Positions 19,434-28,166 of a stretch of DNA of 36,983 nucleotides are shown in pieces. Each line of letters begins with the position of its first letter. The first letter of the stretch is position 1. The DNA is taken from assembly GCA_016795145.1 (NCBI GenBank), contig JAEUII010000255.1, positions 1-36,983 of the forward strand, read 5' to 3'. The DNA comes from Planctomycetaceae bacterium (lineage in GTDB: Bacteria; Planctomycetota; Planctomycetia; Planctomycetales; Planctomycetaceae). A program made the translations under genes and the position numbers. The notes beneath the pieces are model-generated. The model was given only the letters and a program-made list of their open reading frames with translations. It had not been told where the DNA came from and ran no database searches.

Positions 19434-21548
19434 ATGGCTCAGTTGGAACACATCGAAGCAATTGAAAAGCGTCTCTGGGGAGCAGCAGACACGCTCCGCG
19501 CGAATTCGAGTTATGCCAGCAATGAGTACTTTCTGCCCGTGATGGGGCTGATTTTTCTGCGGCATGCGTACAGCCGTTTTCTGATGGTAAAGGAGAAGAT
19601 TGAACCGACGCTTCCCAAACGTGGCGGCGTGGCTCGAGCTTTGACCAAAGAGGATTTCTCCCAAAAGAGTGCGATCTTTCTGCGGCCGGAAGCTCAGTTT
19701 GATCGCCTCGTCTCACTACCGGACAGTGCCGACCGAGTCAAAGCGATCATCACTGCGATGGAGTCCATCGAAGAGGATTACGAAACGCTTCGTGGCGTTC
19801 TCCCGAAAAGCGATTATCAGGAACTCGACAACGGAGTCCTCGGTCAGTTGCTGCGAACCCTGAATCCGGATGAACTCAAGAAGGTTTCTGGGGACGTGTT
19901 CGGCCGGATTTATGAGTACTTCCTGACTCAGTTTGCCGACCAGAAAGCTCACGACGACGGCGAATTCTTTACGCCGGTCTCGATTGTGTCGCTTTTGACC
20001 AATGTGCTGGAACCGGACCGCGGAACTGTGCTTGATCCAGCGTGTGGCAGTGCGGGGATGTTTGTCCAGTCGGCTCGCATCGTTGAACGAACGGGGCAAA
20101 GTCCATCAGCACGACTGACGTTTCGTGGCCTGGAAAAGAATGCCACGACGATTCGCCTCGCCAAAATGAACCTCGCCGTACATGGTCTGGAGGGTGATAT
20201 CCAGAAGGCGATCACCTACTACGAAGATCCGCATGAACTGCTGGGTAAGGCCGATTTCGTCATGGCCAATCCACCGTTCAACGTGGATGAGATCGATGCG
20301 GACAAAGTGAAAACCGATCCTCGGTTGCCGTTTGGTTTGCCGGGCGTGAACAATCGAGAAAAGGTTTCCAACGGCAACTATGTTTGGATCAGTTACTTCT
20401 GGAGCTACCTGAGCCCAAAAGGGCGAGCCGGATTCGTGATGTCCTCGCAGGCGTCGAGTGCTGGGCGAGACGAAGCGAAGGTGCGACAGAAGCTGATTGA
20501 AACTGGCGATGTAGAAGCCATGATCGCCATTCGCTCGAACTTCTTCTACACACGAACGGTGCCGTGCGAACTTTGGTTTCTGAATCGAGCCAAACCGAAG
20601 GCGATGAAGAACGAAGTGCTGATGATTGATGCTCGTAACGTCTACCGCAAAGTCACGCGGAAGATCTATGACTTCAGCCCGGAGCAACAGCAAAACTTGC
20701 TCTCCATCGTCTGGCTGTATCGCGGACAGAGTGAAAGGTTCCTCGAACTGGTTTCAGGGTATCTCAGCCAGACCATTCAGACTGCCGAGGCCTGCATGGA
20801 GACGACCGATGCAGTCGGTGAAGCCGTTCAGCCGCTTCCACTGTTTGTCGAATCCATCGCTGCCTTCGAAAAACAGATGCAGCCATTCCTGAAGTCGCTG
20901 GGAAAGACCGGACCACATACCGAAACCCTAGCAGAGTTCCGAAAGGAACAACAACAGTTCGCGACCGACGTCGAAGCGTTCCACGCCAATACAGCAAAAG
21001 CCGCGAAGCAGCGGGACAAAGCCGGAGACACGAACGCGGCGTTGTATAAGCTCGTTGAACAACTTGAGCCATTGGCAGAAGCCAGTCGCGATCTAATCAA
21101 ACAGGCTGACCTGGTCTACAAGCTGGCGACTCGGCTGATTGAAGTCTGCGAAACCGAATGTAACGCCAAAGAGAGTGAAGACTGGGTTCCACGCGAGATT
21201 GTAAAAGCTCGCAAGTCAGCCGATGAATTTCGCGGATTCGCGGTCGAACAACTCAAACAGGTTAGGTACTTCTGGAAGCAGGCCCACTGGCTGACCGAAC
21301 GATTCCCGAAGGCGGAGCTTTGCGATGTGCCGGGGTTGGTGAAACTGGTTGATCGTGAGAAGATCGAAACTGAAGACTGGAGCCTGACTCCGGGCCGCTA
21401 CGTGGGCGTTGCTCCGGAAGAAGTGGATGAAGGCTTTGACTTCGAAGAAACGCTCCGAGAAATCCACGTCGAACTGGAAGACCTCAACTCCGAAGCCGTC
21501 ACGCTCGCCGCGACGATCAAGAAGAACTTCGAGGAGTTGGGGATATGA
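19434..21548 (+). CDS. hsdM: Type I restriction-modification DNA methyltransferase subunit
   Basis: Adenine N6 methyltransferase subunit of a type I R-M system; with HsdS it forms the modification enzyme and with HsdR the restriction complex. The 704-residue product has an HsdM N-terminal helical domain, then 'DGEFFTPVSIV', the SAM-binding motif 'DPACGSAGMF' (201-210) and the catalytic 'NPPF' (279-282). The last ~250 residues form an extended helical tail with long Glu/Lys-rich stretches, longer than in classical ~520-residue HsdM proteins. The ATG at 19434 follows GGAG at 19425-19428. The stop overlaps the hsdS start (ATGA), which implies coupling. Confidence 0.96.
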   Translation: MAQLEHIEAIEKRLWGAADTLRANSSYASNEYFLPVMGLIFLRHAYSRFLMVKEKIEPTLPKRGGVARALTKEDFSQKSAIFLRPEAQFDRLVSLPDSADRVKAIITAMESIEEDYETLRGVLPKSDYQELDNGVLGQLLRTLNPDELKKVSGDVFGRIYEYFLTQFADQKAHDDGEFFTPVSIVSLLTNVLEPDRGTVLDPACGSAGMFVQSARIVERTGQSPSARLTFRGLEKNATTIRLAKMNLAVHGLEGDIQKAITYYEDPHELLGKADFVMANPPFNVDEIDADKVKTDPRLPFGLPGVNNREKVSNGNYVWISYFWSYLSPKGRAGFVMSSQASSAGRDEAKVRQKLIETGDVEAMIAIRSNFFYTRTVPCELWFLNRAKPKAMKNEVLMIDARNVYRKVTRKIYDFSPEQQQNLLSIVWLYRGQSERFLELVSGYLSQTIQTAEACMETTDAVGEAVQPLPLFVESIAAFEKQMQPFLKSLGKTGPHTETLAEFRKEQQQFATDVEAFHANTAKAAKQRDKAGDTNAALYKLVEQLEPLAEASRDLIKQADLVYKLATRLIEVCETECNAKESEDWVPREIVKARKSADEFRGFAVEQLKQVRYFWKQAHWLTERFPKAELCDVPGLVKLVDREKIETEDWSLTPGRYVGVAPEEVDEGFDFEETLREIHVELEDLNSEAVTLAATIKKNFEELGI

Positions 21549-22675
21549 GCGTTCGAAATGTCCCGCTCGGAGATGTGCTGCAATTCTTCAATGGGAAAGC
21601 GCCGAATACCGTTGAGAATGGCGAGTTTGTGGTCTACGGTTCAAATGGCACAATTGGACGTGCCGTCGAGTTCAACAACGAGAATGCGATTATTCTCGGA
21701 CGTGTTGGTGCATATTGCGGTTCAGTGGAGATCTGTCATGACCGATTCTGGGCATCTGACAACACGATTGTCGTGAAGCCGCTGCCTGGGATGGATCTTC
21801 GATACCTTTACTACCGGCTGAAAGCATCACCTCTGCGAAGTTATGCTGGAGGTGCCGCGCAGCCGCTGATAACCCACGGCATTTTGAGATCGATCAACGT
21901 CCTCATCGAGTGTGAACTGCGTGCGCAACAACATATCGCATCGATCCTCTCCGCCTACGACGACCTGATTGAAAACAATCGGCGGCGGATTCAGTTGTTG
22001 GAACAGGCGGCGAGGCTGCTTTACAAGGAGTGGTTCGTCAATCTCCGCTTCCCCGGCCACGAACACGTCAAAATCACCGAGGGCGTCCCAAAGGGTTGGG
22101 AGCGGAAGAGCATGCCGGAAATCGCCGAGTTCCGGCTCGGCAAGATGCTGGATCAAAACAAGAACCGCGGCCAGCCGATGCCATATTTGGCGAACATTAA
22201 CGTCAGGTGGGGTGAGTTCGATTTAGAGAACCTTCGAGAAATGCGTTTCGAAGAGAGCGAGATCGAAACCTTCGGGCTCAGGTACGGCGATATCGTGATG
22301 TGTGAGGGGGGAGAACCTGGACGTTGCGCCATCTGGAAGAACCAGATTCCAGGCATGATGATCCAAAAGGCAATTCATCGAATACGTCCACTCGCAAACG
22401 TGGATTATCGCTTCCTCTACTATTCACTCTTTGAAAAGGCGCGGTCTGGCAGCCTATCGATGCTTTTCACGGGCGCGACAATCAAGCACTTGCCCAGAGA
22501 GAAACTGGCAAGAGTCCAAATCGACATTCCACCTGTGCCGCTGATGAGATCATTTATGGAACATGTGGCACCGATTGAGAACCAGATTGACACGCTCCAG
22601 TCTCAGATCCGACTCGCATCCAAAGCCCGCGACCTCCTCTTGCCCCGCCTCATGAACGGAGAGATCTCCGTCTGA
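21545..22675 (+). CDS. hsdS: Type I restriction-modification specificity subunit
   Basis: Determines the bipartite DNA target. The 376-residue product has the usual two-repeat plan: a first target-recognition domain (~1-115), a central conserved helix ('QQHIASILSAYDDLIENN' around 130-150), a second recognition domain (~175-320, with 'WERKSMPEIAEFRLGK' at its start), and a C-terminal helix ending 'ARDLLLPRLMNGEISV'. The length is slightly short but normal. It overlaps hsdM by four bases and is followed after 45 bases by the SEFIR gene. The target sequence cannot be read from the protein by eye. Confidence 0.95.
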   Translation: MSVRNVPLGDVLQFFNGKAPNTVENGEFVVYGSNGTIGRAVEFNNENAIILGRVGAYCGSVEICHDRFWASDNTIVVKPLPGMDLRYLYYRLKASPLRSYAGGAAQPLITHGILRSINVLIECELRAQQHIASILSAYDDLIENNRRRIQLLEQAARLLYKEWFVNLRFPGHEHVKITEGVPKGWERKSMPEIAEFRLGKMLDQNKNRGQPMPYLANINVRWGEFDLENLREMRFEESEIETFGLRYGDIVMCEGGEPGRCAIWKNQIPGMMIQKAIHRIRPLANVDYRFLYYSLFEKARSGSLSMLFTGATIKHLPREKLARVQIDIPPVPLMRSFMEHVAPIENQIDTLQSQIRLASKARDLLLPRLMNGEISV

Positions 22676-22720
22676 TAGCTTTGTTTCATTCTGACCTGTC
22701 GCCCAAAGAACTAATGGTCC

Positions 22721-24193
22721 ATGGCAAACGATATCACAAATCCACCACGAGTCTTCATTTCCTATAGCTGGACCAACGACCCTCACATTGAATGGGTCGC
22801 TGACTTGGGGGAACGATTGATGAATGACGGCATTGACGTCGTCCTTGATCAATGGTCGCTAAAGGATGGTCAAGACCTCAATGCCTTCATGGAACAGATG
22901 GTGACCGATCCCAGTATCAAACGAGTGCTCATCATCTGTGATGCTCAATACGCAGCAAAGGCTGATTCTCGTAAAGGTGGCGTTGGCACAGAAAGCCAGA
23001 TCATATCGCAGGAGGTTTATGAAAGAGTTGACCAGGAGAAATTTGTGCCACTGATCCGCGAGCGGGATGACCGCGGCGAACCTTGGCGACCTGTGTTTCT
23101 GAAGAGCAGAAAGTACATTGATTTCTCTAACGGCGATGTAGAGGCCGAAGCCTACGATCAACTGCTTCGAAACATCTTTGATCGCCCAGTTCGACGCAAG
23201 CCATCTCTGGGAAAGCCACCGTCGCACTTGTTCGATGAGACTGCAACGGCGATGTCCTGTGCTCAAAAGGCCAAACGATTTGTTGACGTTGTTTCAACCG
23301 ACAAAGGAAACCCATCTGCTGCATTCGAGGATTTTGCTGATGCATTGATGGAAAATCTCGAAGAGCTACGTTTGATCTACACGCATGACCAAGACGCTAC
23401 TTGGTGTCAGACGTTAAGTGAGAACATTGAGCGAGCCCGTCCAATTCGAAACGCGTTCGTCGACGTAGTCAAAACCGGAAGTAAGCACGTTTGTGATTCG
23501 TGGTTTGTCGACAGTTTGCTGTCATTGTTGGAGCGAATCTTGCCGTTCCAAAATCGACCGCAACATCGGGGACCTTCCTTCGAGATCTCAGAAGACAACT
23601 ACAAGTTCCTTCTCTATGAGTTCTTTCTCTACACTGTGGCAGCATACACCAAGGCTCGTAGATATGTGGATTCGCGAACACTGCTCGATCACCAATACGT
23701 CACCTTAGAGTTTCTGCGGGAAAGTCGAACCCGTTCGTATTCATTTGCTCAGTTCAATGAGACGCCATCGTCGTTGCAGGGTAATTGTGCTGAACGGGGG
23801 ACTTCTAGACACATCAGCGTGATGGGAGACTTGCTCCACGACCGGGCCGACCGAAAGAGCATCCGTTTCAGCGATTTGCTGCAGGCTGACATCATCTGCT
23901 GTTTGTCGGCCTCTCGTGCGCCATCCCATGACCATTGGAGTCCTCGAGCTTTGCTGTATGCCAACCGTGTGGGCACACTGGAGTTGTTTGCCCGAGCCAC
24001 CAATGATCCCGGATTCCAGCCACTATCGAAGCTGCTTGATTATGCAACTCCAAGTGAAATGCTGGAGCACGTCTGTTCCGAAAAGATGTGGAGCATCTGG
24101 AAAAGATCGGATTTGTGGCGATTTGCTGACCCCGATGAAATGTTCAATTTGAGTGAACTCTTTCGCATTTGGGGAAGGCCGAAGAATGCCTAA
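22721..24193 (+). CDS. SEFIR (TIR-like) domain protein inserted between hsdS and hsdR
   Basis: A 490-residue two-part protein. Residues ~8-150 are a SEFIR/TIR-like domain: 'PPRVFISYSWTND' (8-20), 'LMNDGIDVVLDQWSLKDG' (33-50), 'KRVLIICDAQY' (67-77), and 'GGVGTE' with Glu91 in a position like the catalytic glutamate of TIR NADases. The remaining ~340 residues are mostly helical, with 'YKFLLYEFFLYTVAAYTKAR' near the middle, and are unknown to me; they may be the sensing part. The gene starts 45 bases after hsdS and overlaps the first eight bases of hsdR, so it is made with the R-M subunits. In E. coli prr the anticodon nuclease PrrC occupies this slot. TIR and SEFIR domains in bacteria are known abortive-infection effectors; NAD cleavage here is inference. 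Confidence 0.88.
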   Translation: MANDITNPPRVFISYSWTNDPHIEWVADLGERLMNDGIDVVLDQWSLKDGQDLNAFMEQMVTDPSIKRVLIICDAQYAAKADSRKGGVGTESQIISQEVYERVDQEKFVPLIRERDDRGEPWRPVFLKSRKYIDFSNGDVEAEAYDQLLRNIFDRPVRRKPSLGKPPSHLFDETATAMSCAQKAKRFVDVVSTDKGNPSAAFEDFADALMENLEELRLIYTHDQDATWCQTLSENIERARPIRNAFVDVVKTGSKHVCDSWFVDSLLSLLERILPFQNRPQHRGPSFEISEDNYKFLLYEFFLYTVAAYTKARRYVDSRTLLDHQYVTLEFLRESRTRSYSFAQFNETPSSLQGNCAERGTSRHISVMGDLLHDRADRKSIRFSDLLQADIICCLSASRAPSHDHWSPRALLYANRVGTLELFARATNDPGFQPLSKLLDYATPSEMLEHVCSEKMWSIWKRSDLWRFADPDEMFNLSELFRIWGRPKNA

Positions 24194-27100
24194 TCGGTAC
24201 GACGAAGACACGCTAGTTCAGCAAACGACGGCAGACTATCTGGAATCACACCTCGGTTGGACGTCGCTGTATGCGTACAACTCCGAAACGTTTGGGCCCC
24301 ACAGTTTGCTGGGTCGAAGCTCGGATCGCGAAGTCGTACTGACTCGCAGTCTTCGCGTGAAGCTGCGCACACTCAATCCCGGCTTGCCCGACGCGGCATA
24401 TGATGATGCCGTACGACAAGTGACGATGTCGGTCACGTCACAATCGCTGGTGGCGACAAATCGAGAGAAGTACGATCAGGTTCGCGATGGTGTCACCGCG
24501 ACGTTTCGCAATGACCGTGGTGAAGTGATAAAGCAGCGACTGACGCTGATCGATTTCAACATTCCCGACAACAACGAGTTCCTCTGCGTTCGTGAATTGT
24601 GGGTACGAGGGGACTTGTATCGCAAACGAGCCGACATCGTTGGATTCGTGAATGGCATTCCGCTGCTGTTCATGGAATGCAAGGCCATGCACCGCAATCT
24701 GCAGGCGGCCTTTGAAGAGAATTTCTCCGACTACAAAGACACTGTTCCGCACCTGCTGCACCACAATGCTTTGGTGATCTTCGGCAACGGTCAGCATGCC
24801 AAAGTCGGATCGCTCACGGCGAAATGGAAACACTTTCATGACTGGAAACGTCTGAACGAAGTCGATCCAGGTGTCGTGGATAATGAGACATTGCTGAAGG
24901 GTATCTGCGACCGTCGCAACTTTCTGGATCTGGTCGAGAACTTCATCCTGTTCAACGATGCAAACGGTGAGACACAAAAGATTGTCGCTCAAAACCATCA
25001 GTTCCTGGGCGTCAATCAGTCCATCGAAGCGGTGAAGAATCGAAAGGCTCGCGAGGGAAAGTTGGGTGTGTTCTGGCACACTCAGGGTTCCGGGAAGAGC
25101 TATTCGATCGCCATGTTCACTCGCAAAGTTCATCGTAAGCTGGGCGGCAACTTCACGTTTGTCATATTGACCGATCGTGATGACCTGGATACTCAGCTTT
25201 ACAAAACCTTTGCCGGATGCGGAATCGTTGATAACGACAAAGATCCATGTCGCCCCGGAAACGGCAATGCTCTCCGAGCGATGTTGGGGCAGCAGAAGTC
25301 ATACGTGTTTGCAATGATCCAGAAGTTCAACAAGGACGAACTGTGTACCGAACGTGATGATGTGATTGTCGTCACCGATGAAGCTCATCGGACTCAATAC
25401 GGCACGCTGGCCCTGAATCTCCGCAATGGCATTCCCAACGGAAACTTCATCGGTTTTACTGGGACACCGTTGTTCAAAGACGACGAGATCACCCGTCGCG
25501 TCTTCGGCCGTTACGTGTCTGTGTACGACTTTCAGCGAGCGGTAGAAGACCGGGCAACGGTCCCGCTGTACTACGACGCCCGCGGTGAAAAGCTGGGTGT
25601 GGCGATAGGCGATCTGAATGAACGCATCGCTGCAAAGTTGGGTGAACTGGAAGAGGAATACCGGGACGACATCAATGTCCGAAAGCGGCTGGAGCAAGAG
25701 CTGAAACGCGATTACCACGTGATCACGGCTGAGAAGCGACTGATCCAGGTGGTTCGGGATTTTGTGCGGCATTATTCGACGGCCTGGGAATCCGGCAAAG
25801 CGATGTTTGTCTGTATCGACAAGCTGACCTGTGTGAAAGTGCATGGGCTGATTGCAAAGTTCTGGGACGAACGGATTGCGGAGCTTGAGGAAACACTCGG
25901 AAGTTTGTCCTCAGAAGAGGAGATCACTCAAAGGCATAAGCAGATTGCCTGGATGAGGGAAACACGCGCTATTGTCGTTGTCAGCGAAGAACAGGGCGAA
26001 GTGGCAAAGTTCCGGGACTGGGACCTCGACATAACTCCCCACCGCAGGCTGATGAAAGAAGGCATCGAACTTCCCGAAGCGATGCGTTCAAAGCCGGAGT
26101 ACAAGAACAAACAGCGATTGGATCTGGATGAAGCCTTCAAGGCGGATGAGCACCCGTTTCGGGTAGCGATTGTCTGTGCGATGTGGCTGACGGGCTTTGA
26201 CGTACCCAGTCTTGCGACGTTGTATCTCGATAAACCGTTGAAGGCACATACACTGATGCAGGCGATCGCTCGGGCGAACCGCGTGGCCGAGGGCAAAATC
26301 AATGGCCTGATCGTCGACTACTGCGGTATCCTGAAACATCTGCGAAAAGCTCTCGCCACATTTGCTGGTGCTGGTGGAACGTCAGGCGGTGACGGCACCG
26401 GCGACGGCGAAGAAGAAAAAGAAGTCGAACCAGCAAAGCCGGATGAGGTCCTTCTGGGAGAGCTGGCTGAATCCATCGTCATGGCCCAAAAGTTCCTGAC
26501 GGATCGCGGTGCATCTTTGGACGACGTGATGAAGCTGACGGGGTTTCCTCGCAATGCCGCGATCGTGGCCTGCATGGAAGCGGCCAATGACAATGATGAG
26601 ACGCGGAAGCGTTTTGAGATCATCTGCCGGGAAGTCTTTGCAAAATTCAAAGCGTGTATCACTGTTGATGGAATCAATGCGTTTCGAGCGGAACGCGATG
26701 CGATTAACTTTCTCTACAAACTGCTGAATCGTGAAACAGAGCGGGCCGACATCAGCGGAATCATGCGACAACTGCACATGGTGGTGGACGAGGCCATCGA
26801 AACATCGTCCGACCAGGTTGGTGAAGCGTCAGCGGTCTACGATATCAGCAAAATAGACTTCGATCGGCTCCGCCAGGAGTTTGCTCGCAACGTGGCGAAG
26901 AAGACTGCCACAATGGAGCTGAAGCAAGCGATCGAGAAAAAGCTCAAGCGACTGATGATGCAAAACCCACTGGGCACCGACTTTCAGCAGCACTACGAGA
27001 ACATTGTGGCCGAGTACAATCGTGAGAAGGACCGCGTCACGATCGAAAAATCCTTCGAGGCGTTCTTGAAGTTCGCAGAGGAACTCAACGAGGAAGATCG

Positions 27101-27449
27101 TCGAGCAATCCGCGAGGGACTGGACAAGGAATCGCTGGCAATCTTCGACTTGCTGATGAAGCCCGAACTTTCGGCTGCAGAGATCAAGAGAATCAAGGAG
27201 GTGGCAGTGGAGCTGCTTCGAACTCTAAAGGCGGAGAAACTCAGGGTCGACCAATGGCGAGAGAAGGAAGCCACACGCGATGCTGTTCGTCTTGCGATCA
27301 AGGACTTTCTCTGGAGCGATCAAACCGGTTTGCCTGCAGACTATGATCAGACGGAAGTCGAAGGGCGGGCTGAGGAAGTCTTCCGACACATCTACAGAGT
27401 GTACCCAACAATCCCGTCACCATACTTTGACCGCGACGTTGTGGCATAG
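24186..27449 (+). CDS. hsdR: Type I restriction-modification endonuclease/translocase subunit
   Basis: ATP-driven translocase and nuclease of the type I complex, 1087 residues. The N-terminal nuclease shows the PD-(D/E)xK pattern with Asp150 in 'RADIVGFVNG' and 'ECK' (164-166). The superfamily 2 helicase motor follows: Walker A 'TQGSGKS' (299-305), 'DEAH' (398-401) and 'GFTGTPLF'. Later motifs such as 'WLTGFDVPSLATLYLDKPL' and 'QAIARANRV' complete the motor, and a charged helical C-terminus should contact HsdM. The start at 24186 (MPNRYDED) has GGGGAAGG about seven bases upstream and overlaps the SEFIR gene by eight bases. An ATG 33 bases earlier lacks this support. Confidence 0.96.
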   Translation: MPNRYDEDTLVQQTTADYLESHLGWTSLYAYNSETFGPHSLLGRSSDREVVLTRSLRVKLRTLNPGLPDAAYDDAVRQVTMSVTSQSLVATNREKYDQVRDGVTATFRNDRGEVIKQRLTLIDFNIPDNNEFLCVRELWVRGDLYRKRADIVGFVNGIPLLFMECKAMHRNLQAAFEENFSDYKDTVPHLLHHNALVIFGNGQHAKVGSLTAKWKHFHDWKRLNEVDPGVVDNETLLKGICDRRNFLDLVENFILFNDANGETQKIVAQNHQFLGVNQSIEAVKNRKAREGKLGVFWHTQGSGKSYSIAMFTRKVHRKLGGNFTFVILTDRDDLDTQLYKTFAGCGIVDNDKDPCRPGNGNALRAMLGQQKSYVFAMIQKFNKDELCTERDDVIVVTDEAHRTQYGTLALNLRNGIPNGNFIGFTGTPLFKDDEITRRVFGRYVSVYDFQRAVEDRATVPLYYDARGEKLGVAIGDLNERIAAKLGELEEEYRDDINVRKRLEQELKRDYHVITAEKRLIQVVRDFVRHYSTAWESGKAMFVCIDKLTCVKVHGLIAKFWDERIAELEETLGSLSSEEEITQRHKQIAWMRETRAIVVVSEEQGEVAKFRDWDLDITPHRRLMKEGIELPEAMRSKPEYKNKQRLDLDEAFKADEHPFRVAIVCAMWLTGFDVPSLATLYLDKPLKAHTLMQAIARANRVAEGKINGLIVDYCGILKHLRKALATFAGAGGTSGGDGTGDGEEEKEVEPAKPDEVLLGELAESIVMAQKFLTDRGASLDDVMKLTGFPRNAAIVACMEAANDNDETRKRFEIICREVFAKFKACITVDGINAFRAERDAINFLYKLLNRETERADISGIMRQLHMVVDEAIETSSDQVGEASAVYDISKIDFDRLRQEFARNVAKKTATMELKQAIEKKLKRLMMQNPLGTDFQQHYENIVAEYNREKDRVTIEKSFEAFLKFAEELNEEDRRAIREGLDKESLAIFDLLMKPELSAAEIKRIKEVAVELLRTLKAEKLRVDQWREKEATRDAVRLAIKDFLWSDQTGLPADYDQTEVEGRAEEVFRHIYRVYPTIPSPYFDRDVVA

Positions 27450-27481
27450 GGCCATGCCATAACGGACGGAAAGACACGAGC

Positions 27482-27880
27482 ATGCCCCAGAACGCGTTCA
27501 TCTTCGAATGCAGTAGTAGCACATACTTGGATTGCGTAGAAAAGAACCTCTTCGGTTCCAACAAGCCCTGGCCGCTGCAGATCAAAGCGGGCGACTATTG
27601 CCTGCTGCACCACTATGAGATCGGTGGACTGCTGGGAATGTGGCGGGCAACATGTGACGGAGAAAAGAACCTAGCGCCAAAGGTCTGGGGTGGAAAGTTC
27701 CCGTATCAGGTTCGTGTTCAACTCGTTCTGCCCAAAGTCACAGAGGTGCCTTCAAAACTCCTGGCTACGCTCGGTTTGGATCCTGCGGTGGGTCGCTGCG
27801 ATAACTGCCTCGATGAGGATTTGGCGGAAGAACTGATTGCCGGAATGAAGAGTCTGTCCGGACCAGACACAAAACGATAG
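27482..27880 (+). CDS. DCD-like (PUA/EVE superfamily) protein at the end of the hsd operon
   Basis: A 132-residue single-domain protein. It begins '[18 protein letters not shown]', then 'KNLFGS', '[20 protein letters not shown]' and '[12 protein letters not shown]'. This order closely follows the DCD domain first described in plants (a G/AFIF start, an 'FG' turn, a 'LFLY...LYGVYxA' strand pair, and 'FGGKFPAQVRF'). DCD, EVE and YTH domains belong to the PUA-like superfamily; prokaryotic EVE and DCD domains have been proposed to bind modified bases and often lie near restriction systems. The gene starts 32 bases after hsdR in the same direction. A role in sensing modified phage DNA or RNA is inference. 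No nuclease is fused to it. Confidence 0.75.
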   Translation: MPQNAFIFECSSSTYLDCVEKNLFGSNKPWPLQIKAGDYCLLHHYEIGGLLGMWRATCDGEKNLAPKVWGGKFPYQVRVQLVLPKVTEVPSKLLATLGLDPAVGRCDNCLDEDLAEELIAGMKSLSGPDTKR

Positions 27881-27956
27881 CTTCCGCCCACTGCCCGAAA
27901 TACGACACATTGCTTTGAATTCTCTTTGCCCATTGCCCGGAACCATGTGCATAGAG

Positions 27957-27976
27957 CGGAAAATCTTTGTATGGTA
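27957..27976 (+). promoter_or_regulatory. Replacement tRNA-Arg promoter element (right copy)
   Basis: CGGAAAATCTTTGTATGGTA matches the element at 17298-17316 except for one inserted A and two bases. It lies 117 bases before the intact tRNA, compared with 32 bases at the left end. 'TATGGT' could be the -10 box. A perfect TCCAAA/TTTGGA hairpin lies between it and the tRNA. No gene is seen in 27881-28092. Confidence 0.4.
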
Positions 27977-28092
27977 TGCTTGGTTTTGGTGTCTTCTTTG
28001 GCATGAGCGAACCCCAAAAGGCGTAGTCAGCGCGAGTGACTATTGTCCAAAACCTTTGGAACATGTCAATAAACCAGTTTTTTCGCACAAAA

Positions 28093-28166
28093 GCGCCCGT
28101 AGCTCAGTTGGATAGAGCAACCGCCTTCTAAGCGGTAGGTCAGTGGTTCGAATCCACTCGGGCGCA
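28093..28166 (+). tRNA. tRNA-Arg (anticodon UCU)
   Basis: A 74-nt cloverleaf. The acceptor stem GCGCCCG pairs with CGGGCGC, the D stem is GCTC/GAGC, and the anticodon stem ACCGC/GCGGT encloses loop CTTCTAA with anticodon TCT, so it reads AGA. The T arm is AGTGG TTCGAAT CCACT, and the discriminator base is A. The CCA end is not encoded. Its first 37 bases are repeated at 17348-17384, so this copy is probably a hybrid: 5' part from the island, 3' part from the original host gene. Confidence 0.97.

Larger units (their letters stand above)
17385..28129 (+). mobile_element. 10.7-kb genomic island in tRNA-Arg carrying type I R-M, SEFIR and DCD genes
   Basis: Bounded by a 37-bp direct repeat of the tRNA 5' part (17348-17384 and 28093-28129). 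All its genes face the same way as the tRNA, and by inspection the cargo differs in base and codon use from its neighbours. The right end supplies a new 5' half of the tRNA and a matching promoter-like motif, which restores the tRNA. No integrase or transposase was found; the first 254 bases (17385-17638) hold nothing recognisable. The island may be immobile or mobilised in trans. Confidence 0.75.
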
